The notes under the pieces are model-generated. The model did not search any database. It was not told where the DNA came from and was given only the letters and a program-made list of their open reading frames with translations. From an uncultured Clostridia bacterium (GTDB lineage Bacteria > Bacillota > Clostridia > Christensenellales > UBA1242), in NCBI GenBank assembly GCA_934725795.1, contig CAKVCF010000049.1, positions 1-5,192 of the forward strand: 5,192 nt of DNA, written 5' to 3'. This document shows positions 1 through 5,192 of the stretch, piece after piece; the first letter of the stretch is position 1; each line of letters begins with the position of its first letter. The translations under genes were made by a program, and so were the position numbers.

Positions 1-929
1 AACCAAACTACTATGGCAGATTCGACCAAGGCGTTGTTACTGTTAACCTTATTGATATTGCCCTTTCAAGCCATAAAGACATGAAGGAATTTTGGAAAAT
101 CTTTGATGAACGTATGGAATTGTGCCACCGTGCTTTACAATGCAGACATAATCGTTTAACTGGCACATTAAGTGATGCCGCACCAATTTTGTGGCAACAC
201 GGTGCTTTGACAAGGCTTAAACCAGGTGAAAAGATTGATAAATATCTCCATGGCGGTTACAGCACAATTTCTCTTGGCTATGCTGGCTTATGGGAAACAG
301 TGTTATATCTCAATGGCAAAAAATTAACCGAACCAGAAGGTAAAGAACTTGGATTGCAAATTATGCGCAAGTTAAATGAATACACCAAAAAGTGGAAGGA
401 AGCCGAAAATATTGACTACTCTCTTTACGGCACACCACTTGAAAGCACAACCTATAAATTTGCAAAATGTTTGCAACGTAGGTTTGGTATTATACCTGGT
501 GTTACTGATAAAAACTATATCACAAACAGTTATCATGTTCACGTTACTGAACCTATTGACGCGTTCAGCAAACTTCAATTAGAAAGTGAATTCCAAACTC
601 TTAGCCCAGGCGGCGCAATCAGTTATGTTGAAGTTCCAAATATGCAAAACAACATTGAAGCAGTTTTGCAAGTTATGAAATTCATTTATGATAATATTAT
701 GTATGCAGAACTTAACACAAAATCCGACTATTGCCAAGTTTGTGGTTATGATGGCGAAATCCAAATTGAAGAAGATAAAGATGGTAAATTAATTTGGGTT
801 TGTCCAAATTGCGGAAATAAAGACCAAACAAAAATGAACGTTGCAAGACGTACATGCGGTTACATTGGCAGCCAATTCTGGAATCAAGGCCGCACACAAG
901 AAATCCGCGACCGTGTGTTACACTTATAA
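1..929 (+). CDS. nrdD: Anaerobic (class III) ribonucleoside-triphosphate reductase, C-terminal part (5' end outside window)
   Basis: Reduces ribonucleoside triphosphates to dNTPs in the cytoplasm without oxygen, using a glycyl radical. The open frame runs in from the window edge: the first complete codon is at 3 and gives PNYYGRFDQGVVTVNLIDIA, typical of NrdD, so the ATG at 81 is internal and not the start. The visible 308 residues are a bit under half of a usual NrdD of about 600-750. Two CxxC pairs (fragment residues 244/247 and 267/270) form the C-terminal zinc site. The glycyl-radical motif RTCGYIG follows, with the radical glycine most likely residue 286 (codon 858-860). The end NQGRTQEIRDRVLHL is the canonical family terminus, so the 3' end is intact with a TAA stop. 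The substrate-binding N-terminal region, any ATP-cone and the thiyl-radical cysteine lie upstream of the window. The activase gene nrdG follows on the same strand. Identification by recognition of motifs; very sure. Confidence 0.97.
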   Translation, partial: PNYYGRFDQGVVTVNLIDIALSSHKDMKEFWKIFDERMELCHRALQCRHNRLTGTLSDAAPILWQHGALTRLKPGEKIDKYLHGGYSTISLGYAGLWETVLYLNGKKLTEPEGKELGLQIMRKLNEYTKKWKEAENIDYSLYGTPLESTTYKFAKCLQRRFGIIPGVTDKNYITNSYHVHVTEPIDAFSKLQLESEFQTLSPGGAISYVEVPNMQNNIEAVLQVMKFIYDNIMYAELNTKSDYCQVCGYDGEIQIEEDKDGKLIWVCPNCGNKDQTKMNVARRTCGYIGSQFWNQGRTQEIRDRVLHL

Positions 930-1053
930 AAATTTACAGATATTAAATATAACACTTAATTACATAAAAATTAAATAAAAATTAATTTTATTACATATTT
1001 AAAAGATTATTAAAAATTAATAAAAAATAATTAAAAACATTAAAAAATTAAAC

Positions 1054-1079
1054 AAAAATACTTAAAAATAGGTGTTTTT
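1054..1079 (+). repeat. Imperfect hairpin in the nrdD-nrdG spacer
   Basis: The arms 1054-1062 (aaaaatact) and 1071-1079 (ggtgttttt) can pair over 9 positions as RNA, two of them G-U, around the loop taaaaata at 1063-1070. The U run lies inside the stem and is not followed by more U, so it is a poor intrinsic terminator. It could instead be an RNA processing or stability element between nrdD and nrdG, which is inference. A similar hairpin with the same loop core lies at 3217-3239. Confidence 0.35.
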
Positions 1080-1118
1080 AATAAAAAAATAAATATTTAA
1101 TTAATTTTAAATTATTAA

Positions 1119-1147
1119 TTGTTTAAATAGGAATGTAGGATTATATT
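1119..1147 (+). promoter_or_regulatory. Possible promoter directly in front of nrdG
   Basis: TTGTTT at 1119-1124 and TATATT at 1142-1147 are separated by 17 bases, the optimal sigma-A spacing. If used, transcription would start about at 1154, within a few bases of the nrdG ATG, giving a leaderless or nearly leaderless message. Such pairs arise easily by chance in DNA this AT-rich, and the overlapping Shine-Dalgarno-like sequence argues against it. Confidence 0.2.
1128..1140 (+). promoter_or_regulatory. Shine-Dalgarno-like sequence for nrdG, unusually far from the start
   Basis: TAGGA occurs twice, at 1128-1132 and 1136-1140. The nearer copy ends 15 bases before the ATG at 1156, longer than the usual 5-10. 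There is no in-frame ATG nearer to it, and the protein start at 1156 matches the NrdG family, so the start is kept and the ribosome site is either long-spaced or weak. Confidence 0.45.
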
Positions 1148-1155
1148 ACAAAACC

Positions 1156-1728
1156 ATGAATTATGCAAACATTAAATTTAACGACATTGCAAATGGGGAA
1201 GGCATAAGAACTTCCCTATTTGTGAGTGGTTGCACACATCACTGCAAAAACTGTTTTAACAAAGAAACATGGGATTTTAACTATGGCAAAGTTTTTGACA
1301 AAACTGTTGAAGATAAAATTATTGCCAGCCTTAAACCAGACTTTATAAACGGACTCACTTTGCTTGGCGGCGAGCCAATGGAACCAGCAAACCAAAAAGG
1401 CTTGTTGGAATTTGTTAAACATGTTAAAGCAATTTACCCTAACAAAACCATTTGGTGCTATTCTGGTTACACTTGGGAACAACTCACAACACCAAGTAGA
1501 GCATATTGCCCTTTTACAAAAGAACTGTTATCATATATTGATATTTTGGTTGATGGCGAATTTGTAGAAGAAAAAAAAGATATCACACTTAGATTTAAAG
1601 GTTCAAGCAATCAACGCATTATTGATGTGCAAAAAACTTTAAAAGAAAACAAAATTGTGCTTAGCCCATTTAATGAGAAAAGGACAAATTCAATTAAGCC
1701 TGTTACACAAACCGAACTGGCGGTATAA
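1156..1728 (+). CDS. nrdG: Anaerobic ribonucleoside-triphosphate reductase activating protein (radical SAM)
   Basis: Cytoplasmic activase that cleaves S-adenosylmethionine with a 4Fe-4S cluster and abstracts hydrogen from the NrdD glycine to create its radical. The N-terminus MNYANIKFNDIANGEGIR followed by SLFVSGC fits the family start, supporting ATG 1156. The cluster motif CxxxCxxC is C26, C30, C33 (CTHHCKNC), followed by FNKETWDF as in NrdG. A GGEP motif sits at 71-74, WCYSGYTWE at 100-108, DILVDGEF at 129-136 and RFKGSSNQRIID at 146-157, so the catalytic domain is complete. At 190 residues it is longer than E. coli NrdG (about 154); the last roughly 18 residues, from 173, are a polar tail that I do not recognise. 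It lies 226 bases behind nrdD and 11 bases before a small ORF. Stop is TAA. All key residues are present; very sure. Confidence 0.96.
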   Translation: MNYANIKFNDIANGEGIRTSLFVSGCTHHCKNCFNKETWDFNYGKVFDKTVEDKIIASLKPDFINGLTLLGGEPMEPANQKGLLEFVKHVKAIYPNKTIWCYSGYTWEQLTTPSRAYCPFTKELLSYIDILVDGEFVEEKKDITLRFKGSSNQRIIDVQKTLKENKIVLSPFNEKRTNSIKPVTQTELAV

Positions 1729-1739
1729 AGCGGTATAAA
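1720..1739 (+). repeat. Perfect 10-bp tandem duplication at the nrdG end
   Basis: The decamer gcggtataaa occurs twice without a gap, at 1720-1729 and 1730-1739. The first copy contains the nrdG stop (TAA 1726-1728). The second fills the gap to the ATG at 1740 and puts GCGG six bases before that ATG. With one copy, the nrdG stop would be only one base from the ATG. The simplest reading is a replication-slippage duplication. Confidence 0.9.
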
Positions 1740-1907
1740 ATGGCAAAAGTTAAAATTTTAAAAAAATTACCAAAATCTAAAACAAAGATTAGCAAACAAA
1801 AAGGTAAAGTTATTCCACATGACAAAGCAACAACAAATAGTTTTGCAGATAACTACCTGCGCTTTTATGATGATATAAAAATCAACAGCAGACGTAACGA
1901 CTGGTAA
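1740..1907 (+). CDS. Small Lys-rich protein of unknown function behind nrdG (55 aa)
   Basis: I do not recognise this protein. The frame begins MAKVKILKKLPKSKTKISKQ and ends YLRFYDDIKINSRRNDW with a TAA stop. It contains 12 Lys and 3 Arg against 5 Asp and no Glu, so it is strongly basic, mainly in the first half. The second half has aromatic and acidic residues (NYLRFYDD) that look like a short folded or binding segment. There is no signal peptide, membrane segment or cysteine. It starts 11 bases after the nrdG stop, with a weak GCGG six bases upstream of the ATG, which fits translational coupling, and it ends before the terminator at 1994-2028, so it is probably the last gene of the nrdG transcript. 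It could bind RNA, DNA or the reductase, but that is speculation. Its composition is less extreme than that of the surrounding spacer, which favours a real gene; a chance ORF of this length is still possible. Confidence 0.6.
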   Translation: MAKVKILKKLPKSKTKISKQKGKVIPHDKATTNSFADNYLRFYDDIKINSRRNDW

Positions 1908-1993
1908 AATATATAATTCACAAATACATTTCAATCAAATTAATTTTTATTCTAAACCAAATTTTAATTTGTTAAATTTTAAAAATTCCACTT

Positions 1994-2028
1994 AAAAAAT
2001 GAGCCAATAAAGTTAGCTCATTTTTTTT
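1994..2028 (+). terminator. Intrinsic terminator, probably bidirectional, after the nrdG/small-ORF unit
   Basis: The arms aaaaaatgagc (1994-2004) and gctcatttttt (2016-2026) pair perfectly over 11 bp around an 11-base loop, with an 8-base T run at 2021-2028. The stem's core is TGAGC/GCTCA. Read on the other strand the same stem is followed by six T, so it can also stop the converging lipoprotein gene, whose stop codon is about 80 bases away at 2109. Confidence 0.88.
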
Positions 2029-2108
2029 GCTGCACTATGAAATAGCAAAATACAAAATGCTAAAAGTCTTAAATATCATTTCGCAATAAAGCAAAAGAAT
2101 TGTAAATT

Positions 2109-2972
2109 TTAACACTTATTGGATTGTTTAGCTTTTTTAGCCTTGGATTTATCTACTATAAAGGCTACTAGCCAAAGCAATAAACATATGGCCATTGTTG
2201 CACCAATGCAAAGCAAAATACAGTTGCCAGAGTTTGCAATATTATAATATATCATGATAGGTTGCTGGAAATTATCTTCATCAACCAACCATGTGTGATA
2301 ATAAACGCCATTTTTTTCTGTAACTAAATCTGCGTCAGTATGTTCACGCCTATACTCTGTTTGATATGTGTAAGTTAATGTTGCTTTATTATTTAAAACT
2401 ATGGTTGGATATTTGGTTGCAAAACTTGATTTTATGTTGCTGTATAATGATGTGTAATCAGCATACATTGTTAAGCCGTAATAATAGTATTTTGTGTATA
2501 AGAAATGTTTTTCAGTTTTATATGTTGGAGAGTGATTTGCTGACATATTGTAATAGTATCTATAAACGTCAGCATTTTTAAACCTTATACCAAACACATA
2601 ACTGCCATCTTCAGTTAAGTTATTTTGAAGTGAAGAAATGCCATTTAGATAACTGTTTAATTTGACAACTTCTGCTGGTGTTGTTGCCAACAAAATATCT
2701 GCTTGAACACGCACATTAAAATCTGAACAAATATTACTGCTTGCCTGTGTGCCACAATCTACAATGTCATTTTTGATTTGCAAAATATTATCTGAAGAAT
2801 AACCTTGAGAGATTAGATCTTGTTCATCAATTTTTATTGTTACAAATTCGTCAATAGTTCCATCATCATTTACCACTGTTGTTAAATTGATATTTGAACA
2901 TGCCGAAAAAAACATTGTTGATAAAACAATCAACAAGCAAACGAATATTGGAAGCAGTTTCTTTTTGTGCAT
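2109..2972 (-). CDS. Tyr-rich lipoprotein with C-terminal membrane anchor, function unknown
   Basis: The 287-residue protein has a lipoprotein signal peptide: MHKKK, a hydrophobic stretch at 6-22, then the lipobox FSAC with lipidated Cys25. A hydrophobic helix at about 251-272 is followed by a Lys-rich tail ending KSKAKKAKQSNKC, so the domain between them should face outward, held at both ends. The extracellular part starts NINLTTVVNDDGTIDEFVTIKID, a pattern (strand, Asn-Asp-Asp-Gly turn, strand) seen in LppM/DUF3153-like lipoproteins, which also end in a membrane helix; I offer that only as a resemblance. Residues 125-207 hold 18 Tyr, with clusters YRYYY (137-141) and YYYY (162-165), and are probably beta-rich. 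Cys73 and Cys82 could form a disulfide. The ATG at 2972 is preceded by AAGG at 8 bases and a good promoter, so the gene appears monocistronic. Gene and topology are well supported; family and role are not. Confidence 0.9.
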   Translation of the reverse strand: MHKKKLLPIFVCLLIVLSTMFFSACSNINLTTVVNDDGTIDEFVTIKIDEQDLISQGYSSDNILQIKNDIVDCGTQASSNICSDFNVRVQADILLATTPAEVVKLNSYLNGISSLQNNLTEDGSYVFGIRFKNADVYRYYYNMSANHSPTYKTEKHFLYTKYYYYGLTMYADYTSLYSNIKSSFATKYPTIVLNNKATLTYTYQTEYRREHTDADLVTEKNGVYYHTWLVDEDNFQQPIMIYYNIANSGNCILLCIGATMAICLLLWLVAFIVDKSKAKKAKQSNKC

Positions 2973-2980
2973 TAAATATA

Positions 2981-2987
2981 CCTTAAC
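2981..2987 (-). promoter_or_regulatory. Ribosome binding site of the lipoprotein gene
   Basis: On the - strand GTTAAGG precedes the ATG at 2972 with an 8-base spacer, a normal Shine-Dalgarno spacing. This fixes the start codon, which also gives a well-formed signal peptide. Confidence 0.75.
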
Positions 2988-3019
2988 TTTATTTTATTCT
3001 TTATTTTAAGATTAAATAC

Positions 3020-3047
3020 ATTATACAAAAAATTTTGAAAAACTCAA
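3020..3047 (-). promoter_or_regulatory. Sigma-A-type promoter of the lipoprotein gene
   Basis: On the - strand TTGAGT (3042-3047) and a consensus TATAAT (3020-3025) are 16 bases apart. Transcription would start near 3012 and give a leader of about 40 bases that contains the ribosome binding site. A second TATAAT at 3052-3057 has no matching -35 sequence and is not called. Confidence 0.7.
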
Positions 3048-3216
3048 AGGTATTATAAGCTGATAAAAAATATTTGTTTTTTCATATTTAAAGCACTTGT
3101 TTTTTTAGATTTTAAATTTACTCAGTTTCAACAAAAAATTATAGCAATATAAAACCGAATTGTTTTTTATTAAATTAAAAAAATAAAACAAATAAAAAAT
3201 AATTAAAAATATATTT

Positions 3217-3239
3217 AAAATGCCTAAAAATAGCATTTT
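3217..3239. repeat. Hairpin with the same loop core as in the nrdD-nrdG spacer
   Basis: The arms aaaatgc (3217-3223) and gcatttt (3233-3239) pair perfectly over 7 bp around the loop ctaaaaata. The loop core TAAAAATAG and the preceding 19-base string (3191-3209) recur in the nrdD-nrdG spacer. It lies downstream of the gyrA terminator and upstream of the lipoprotein promoter, so a back-up termination role for gyrA transcripts is possible but not shown. Confidence 0.4.
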
Positions 3240-3313
3240 TTAATGAGTTTTATTTATTTTAAATTAATTTATTTTTTATTAAACAATTATTTATTATTTA
3301 TATTAAATCAAAT

Positions 3314-3325
3314 TTAAACGTTTAA
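3314..3325. repeat. 12-bp perfect palindrome TTAAACGTTTAA
   Basis: A perfect palindrome centred between 3319 and 3320, extendable to 20 bp (3310-3329) with a mismatch on each side. It is the only CpG-centred site in this AT stretch. It could be an operator for a dimeric regulator, but it lies about 270 bases upstream of the only nearby promoter, so a regulatory role is unproven. Confidence 0.25.
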
Positions 3326-3363
3326 TTTTATTTTAAAATTTATTAACCATAAAAGTCAGCAAC

Positions 3364-3392
3364 AAAAAGGTGGATTAAACTTCCACCTTTTT
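3364..3392 (-). terminator. Intrinsic terminator of gyrA
   Basis: The arms aaaaaggtgga (3364-3374) and tccaccttttt (3382-3392) pair perfectly over 11 bp around the 7-base loop ttaaact. On the - strand the GC-containing stem GGTGGA/TCCACC ends in five T, as expected about 115 bases after the gyrA stop. The hairpin is symmetric enough to work on either strand. Confidence 0.85.
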
Positions 3393-3505
3393 ATCTATTT
3401 GTTTTGTTATTCAAACACTTTTCTGCACTTCATTTTTAACGTCTATTCTATTTTAATATTTCATGTTTGTTATATTTTGCAAACAAGTAACATTATTCAG
3501 TGTTA

Positions 3506-5192
3506 TTAAATTAAGTCGTCTTCTGTTGAAGGTTCTTCTGTGGTTGTATCGGTTGTTGTTTCAACAGTTGTGTTTTCTACATCTGTGCTTTCAACTGAAT
3601 CTTCTGTCAATTCTTCTTCAGGCTCTTCAGGGGCACGGTCAACAATCGCAACGCTTACAACTGAATCATTTGCACTAACTTTCATTAAACGAACACCTAA
3701 ACTTGTTCTGCCAACCAAATTAATTGAATCAGCATTTGTTCTTATCATAACGCCATCACCAGAGATTGCCAAAATATCATTATCAGCAGTTACGTTTTTA
3801 AGGGCAACAACTTTACCAGTTTTTTCATTGAACACGCCAGCCTTGATGCCTTTACCACGTCTGCCTTGCAAGCGGTAATCTTCAGGCTTGCTGCGTTTTG
3901 CATAGCCCTTTTCAGTTACTGTTAAAATATCCATTTCAGGGTCAAGCACAATCATGTCAACAATGTTTTCGTCTTCATTAATCTTCATTGACCTTACGCC
4001 ACGGCCAGTACGCCCCATATTACGAACGTTTGATTCGCTGAAACGCAAAGCTTTGCCGTTATCTGCAACCATTAAAAGTTCTTGTTTAGGTTCAACAAGT
4101 TTAGCACTGACTAAACTATCACCTTCCATAAGTTTGATTGCAATTTTACCATTTTTACGTACTTGTGCAAATTCGCTTACCTTTGTCTTTTTAATGTAAC
4201 CTTTTTTGGTTGCAATAAGAAGGTTTTTATTTTCATCATAATCGAATTTCAAGATTGTGTTAATCTTTTCGTCTGCTTCAAGTGGCAACAAGTTGATAAG
4301 TGCGCGGCCTTTGTTTTGACGGCCTGCTTCAGGTATCATATATGCTTTAAGCAGATAAACTTTACCCTTGTTGCTGAAGAACATAACATTATCGTGGCTG
4401 TTAAGCACAAACATATCTGTTACAAAATCTTCTTCCTTGGTTTTGTGTGCATTTACGCCACGTCCGCCACGGTGTTGTGATTTATATTCACTAACTGGCA
4501 AACGTTTAACATAACCTTGGCTTGTAAGGGACAAAACAACATCGTGTTTTTCAATCAAATCGCCAATATCGATATCACTATAATCCATAATGATTTTGGT
4601 TTTACGTGGTGTTGGATATTTGTTTTTGATTTCAGTTAACTCATCACGAATAATTTGATTGATTCGTGCTGGGTCAGCCAAAATTGCTTTAAGTTCAACA
4701 ATGGTTTTTTCAAGTTCAGCACACTCTGCTTTAAGTTTTTCAACTTCCAAGCCTGTAAGCCTGCTTAACTTCATTTCCAAAATAGCGTTTGCTTGACGGT
4801 CTGTTAAACCAAAACGTTCTTGCAAACTTGTTGATGCACTAACTTTATCAGTGCTCTTTTTGATAATAGCAATAACTTCATCAATATTGTTAACCGCAAT
4901 AACCAAGCCTTCCAAAATATGTGCACGTTCTTCTGCTTTTTTAAGGTCATATTTTGTTCTTCTTGTGATAACTTCACGTTGGAATTGAAGATAGTTGAAC
5001 AAAACTTCTTGCAAATTAAGCACTTTTGGTTTGTTATCAACCAAAGCAAGCATAATGATACCACTGCTTAATTGAAGTTGAGTTTGCTTATAAAGCATAT
5101 TCAAAACAATTTGTGGTGTTGCATCTTTTTTAAGTTCAATAACAATACGCATACCATCACGGCCAGATTCATCACGCAAATCACTGATGCCG
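3506..5192 (-). CDS. gyrA: DNA gyrase subunit A, C-terminal two thirds (5' end outside window)
   Basis: With GyrB, gyrase introduces negative supercoils into DNA using ATP. The frame is open to the window edge: GISDLRDESGRDGMRIVIEL is canonical GyrA, so the TTG codon at 5179-5177 is internal and the 561 visible residues start around residue 280 of a usual 800-850-residue protein. The catalytic Tyr and the quinolone-resistance region are outside. The end of the breakage-reunion domain and its coiled coil fill fragment residues 1-200. Six wrapping blades follow, with repeat motifs at about 226 (GYVKRLP), 276 (GKVYLLK), 331 (GYIKKTK), 379 (GKALRFS), 429 (GYAKRSK) and 480 (GVMIRTN). The GyrA box at 239-245 is QHRGGRG, close to the QRRGG(K/R)G consensus, which identifies GyrA rather than ParC. 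The last 44 residues form a tail with 18 acidic residues and one Arg, rich in Thr. In E. coli the acidic GyrA tail tunes DNA wrapping. TAA stop; own terminator follows. Very sure. Confidence 0.97.
   Translation of the reverse strand, partial: GISDLRDESGRDGMRIVIELKKDATPQIVLNMLYKQTQLQLSSGIIMLALVDNKPKVLNLQEVLFNYLQFQREVITRRTKYDLKKAEERAHILEGLVIAVNNIDEVIAIIKKSTDKVSASTSLQERFGLTDRQANAILEMKLSRLTGLEVEKLKAECAELEKTIVELKAILADPARINQIIRDELTEIKNKYPTPRKTKIIMDYSDIDIGDLIEKHDVVLSLTSQGYVKRLPVSEYKSQHRGGRGVNAHKTKEEDFVTDMFVLNSHDNVMFFSNKGKVYLLKAYMIPEAGRQNKGRALINLLPLEADEKINTILKFDYDENKNLLIATKKGYIKKTKVSEFAQVRKNGKIAIKLMEGDSLVSAKLVEPKQELLMVADNGKALRFSESNVRNMGRTGRGVRSMKINEDENIVDMIVLDPEMDILTVTEKGYAKRSKPEDYRLQGRRGKGIKAGVFNEKTGKVVALKNVTADNDILAISGDGVMIRTNADSINLVGRTSLGVRLMKVSANDSVVSVAIVDRAPEEPEEELTEDSVESTDVENTTVETTTDTTTEEPSTEDDLI

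Larger units (their letters stand above)
930..1155. other. Very AT-rich nrdD-nrdG spacer
   Basis: This 226-base gap has no gene. From 930 to 1140 I count 19 G+C in 211 bases, about 91 % A+T, against roughly 45 % G+C in the two nrdD lines I counted. It is A-rich on the + strand in its centre. It holds an imperfect hairpin at 1054-1079 and a 19-base string at 1019-1037 that recurs at 3191-3209. No convincing terminator for nrdD is visible, so read-through into nrdG is plausible. A promoter-like pair and a Shine-Dalgarno-like stretch lie in the last 40 bases and are listed separately. Confidence 0.8.
2973..3505. other. 533-base gene-free region between gyrA and the lipoprotein gene
   Basis: Reading from the lipoprotein side, the region holds that gene's ribosome site and promoter (2981-3047), moderately AT-rich sequence to about 3180, an extreme stretch at 3181-3350 (14 G+C in 170 bases, 92 % A+T), the gyrA terminator hairpin (3364-3392) and about 110 bases of gyrA 3' untranslated sequence. 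The extreme stretch contains a hairpin (3217-3239) and a 12-bp palindrome (3314-3325). I see no tRNA, structured RNA gene or ORF with a ribosome site. The longest frame, 43 codons at 3105-3236 on the - strand, looks like a composition artefact. Confidence 0.75.

Noticed and set aside
1740..1907. Small ORF as a frameshifted continuation of nrdG
   Set aside because: It is in a different frame from nrdG, and removing the 10-bp duplication would not bring them into one frame; NrdG already has a complete catalytic domain.
1975..2110. A short RNA gene or attachment site in the convergent intergenic region
   Set aside because: Apart from the terminator hairpin I found only short, weak inverted matches and no tRNA-like or repeat structure.
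3052..3057. Second TATAAT on the - strand upstream of the lipoprotein gene
   Set aside because: No -35-like hexamer at 16-18 bases and no extended -10 TG; the downstream TATAAT at 3020-3025 has both spacing and a -35 match.
3105..3236. A 43-codon - strand ORF encoding a hydrophobic peptide beginning MLFLGILNIF
   Set aside because: No ribosome binding site before its ATG; composition is almost all Phe, Leu, Ile, Asn, Lys and Tyr as expected from random 90 % AT DNA, and its start lies inside the hairpin at 3217-3239.
3464..3485. Inverted repeat TGTTTG/CAAACA with a 10-base loop just after gyrA, as a terminator
   Set aside because: Only 6 bp with weak pairing and no T run follows on the - strand; the hairpin at 3364-3392 is far better.
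3540..3878. A 112-codon + strand ORF, Ser/Thr-rich, opposite the end of gyrA
   Set aside because: It is fully antisense to conserved gyrase wrapping-domain codons and the acidic tail; the open frame follows from the gyrA codon composition.
5177..5179. TTG at this place as the start of a shorter protein
   Set aside because: The conserved GyrA sequence GISD lies in frame immediately upstream to the window edge, so the codon is an internal Leu.

Overview
The window looks like chromosomal DNA from a low-GC, obligately or facultatively anaerobic Firmicutes-type bacterium, plausibly an uncultured gut Clostridia/Bacilli lineage. The placement is inferred from a class III (oxygen-sensitive) ribonucleotide reductase, intergenic DNA of about 91-92 % A+T by hand count, TAA as the stop of every gene, standard-code TGG tryptophans, and a diderm-independent lipoprotein signal. 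No genus can be named from the sequence alone.

Left block, + strand (1-2028): the 3' part of nrdD (anaerobic ribonucleoside-triphosphate reductase), a 226-base extremely AT-rich spacer, nrdG (its radical-SAM activating enzyme), a 55-codon Lys-rich small ORF of unknown function starting 11 bases after the nrdG stop, and a strong hairpin terminator at 1994-2028. NrdG uses S-adenosylmethionine and a 4Fe-4S cluster to make the glycyl radical in NrdD, so the two genes form one functional unit that supplies dNTPs without oxygen. The small ORF may be a third member of the transcript.

Middle block, - strand (2109-3047): a lone gene for a Tyr-rich lipoprotein with a lipobox at its N-terminus and a transmembrane helix plus basic tail at its C-terminus, with a good sigma-A-type promoter and Shine-Dalgarno sequence. 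It converges on the nrd block, and the hairpin at 1994-2028 can terminate from both sides.

Right block, - strand (3364-5192): the last 561 residues of DNA gyrase subunit A, comprising the end of the breakage-reunion domain, the whole six-bladed DNA-wrapping domain and an acidic Thr-rich tail, followed by a hairpin terminator at 3364-3392. The 5' part of gyrA is beyond the window edge. Between gyrA and the lipoprotein gene lie 533 bases without a credible gene, including about 170 bases at 92 % A+T that resemble the nrdD-nrdG spacer.

Most of the window is ordinary housekeeping sequence. The items worth a second look are the small ORF behind nrdG and the exact 10-bp tandem duplication creating its junction, the doubly anchored Tyr-rich lipoprotein, and the pair of look-alike AT-rich spacers carrying similar hairpins. 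I see no mobile element, CRISPR array, tRNA, rRNA or defence system.
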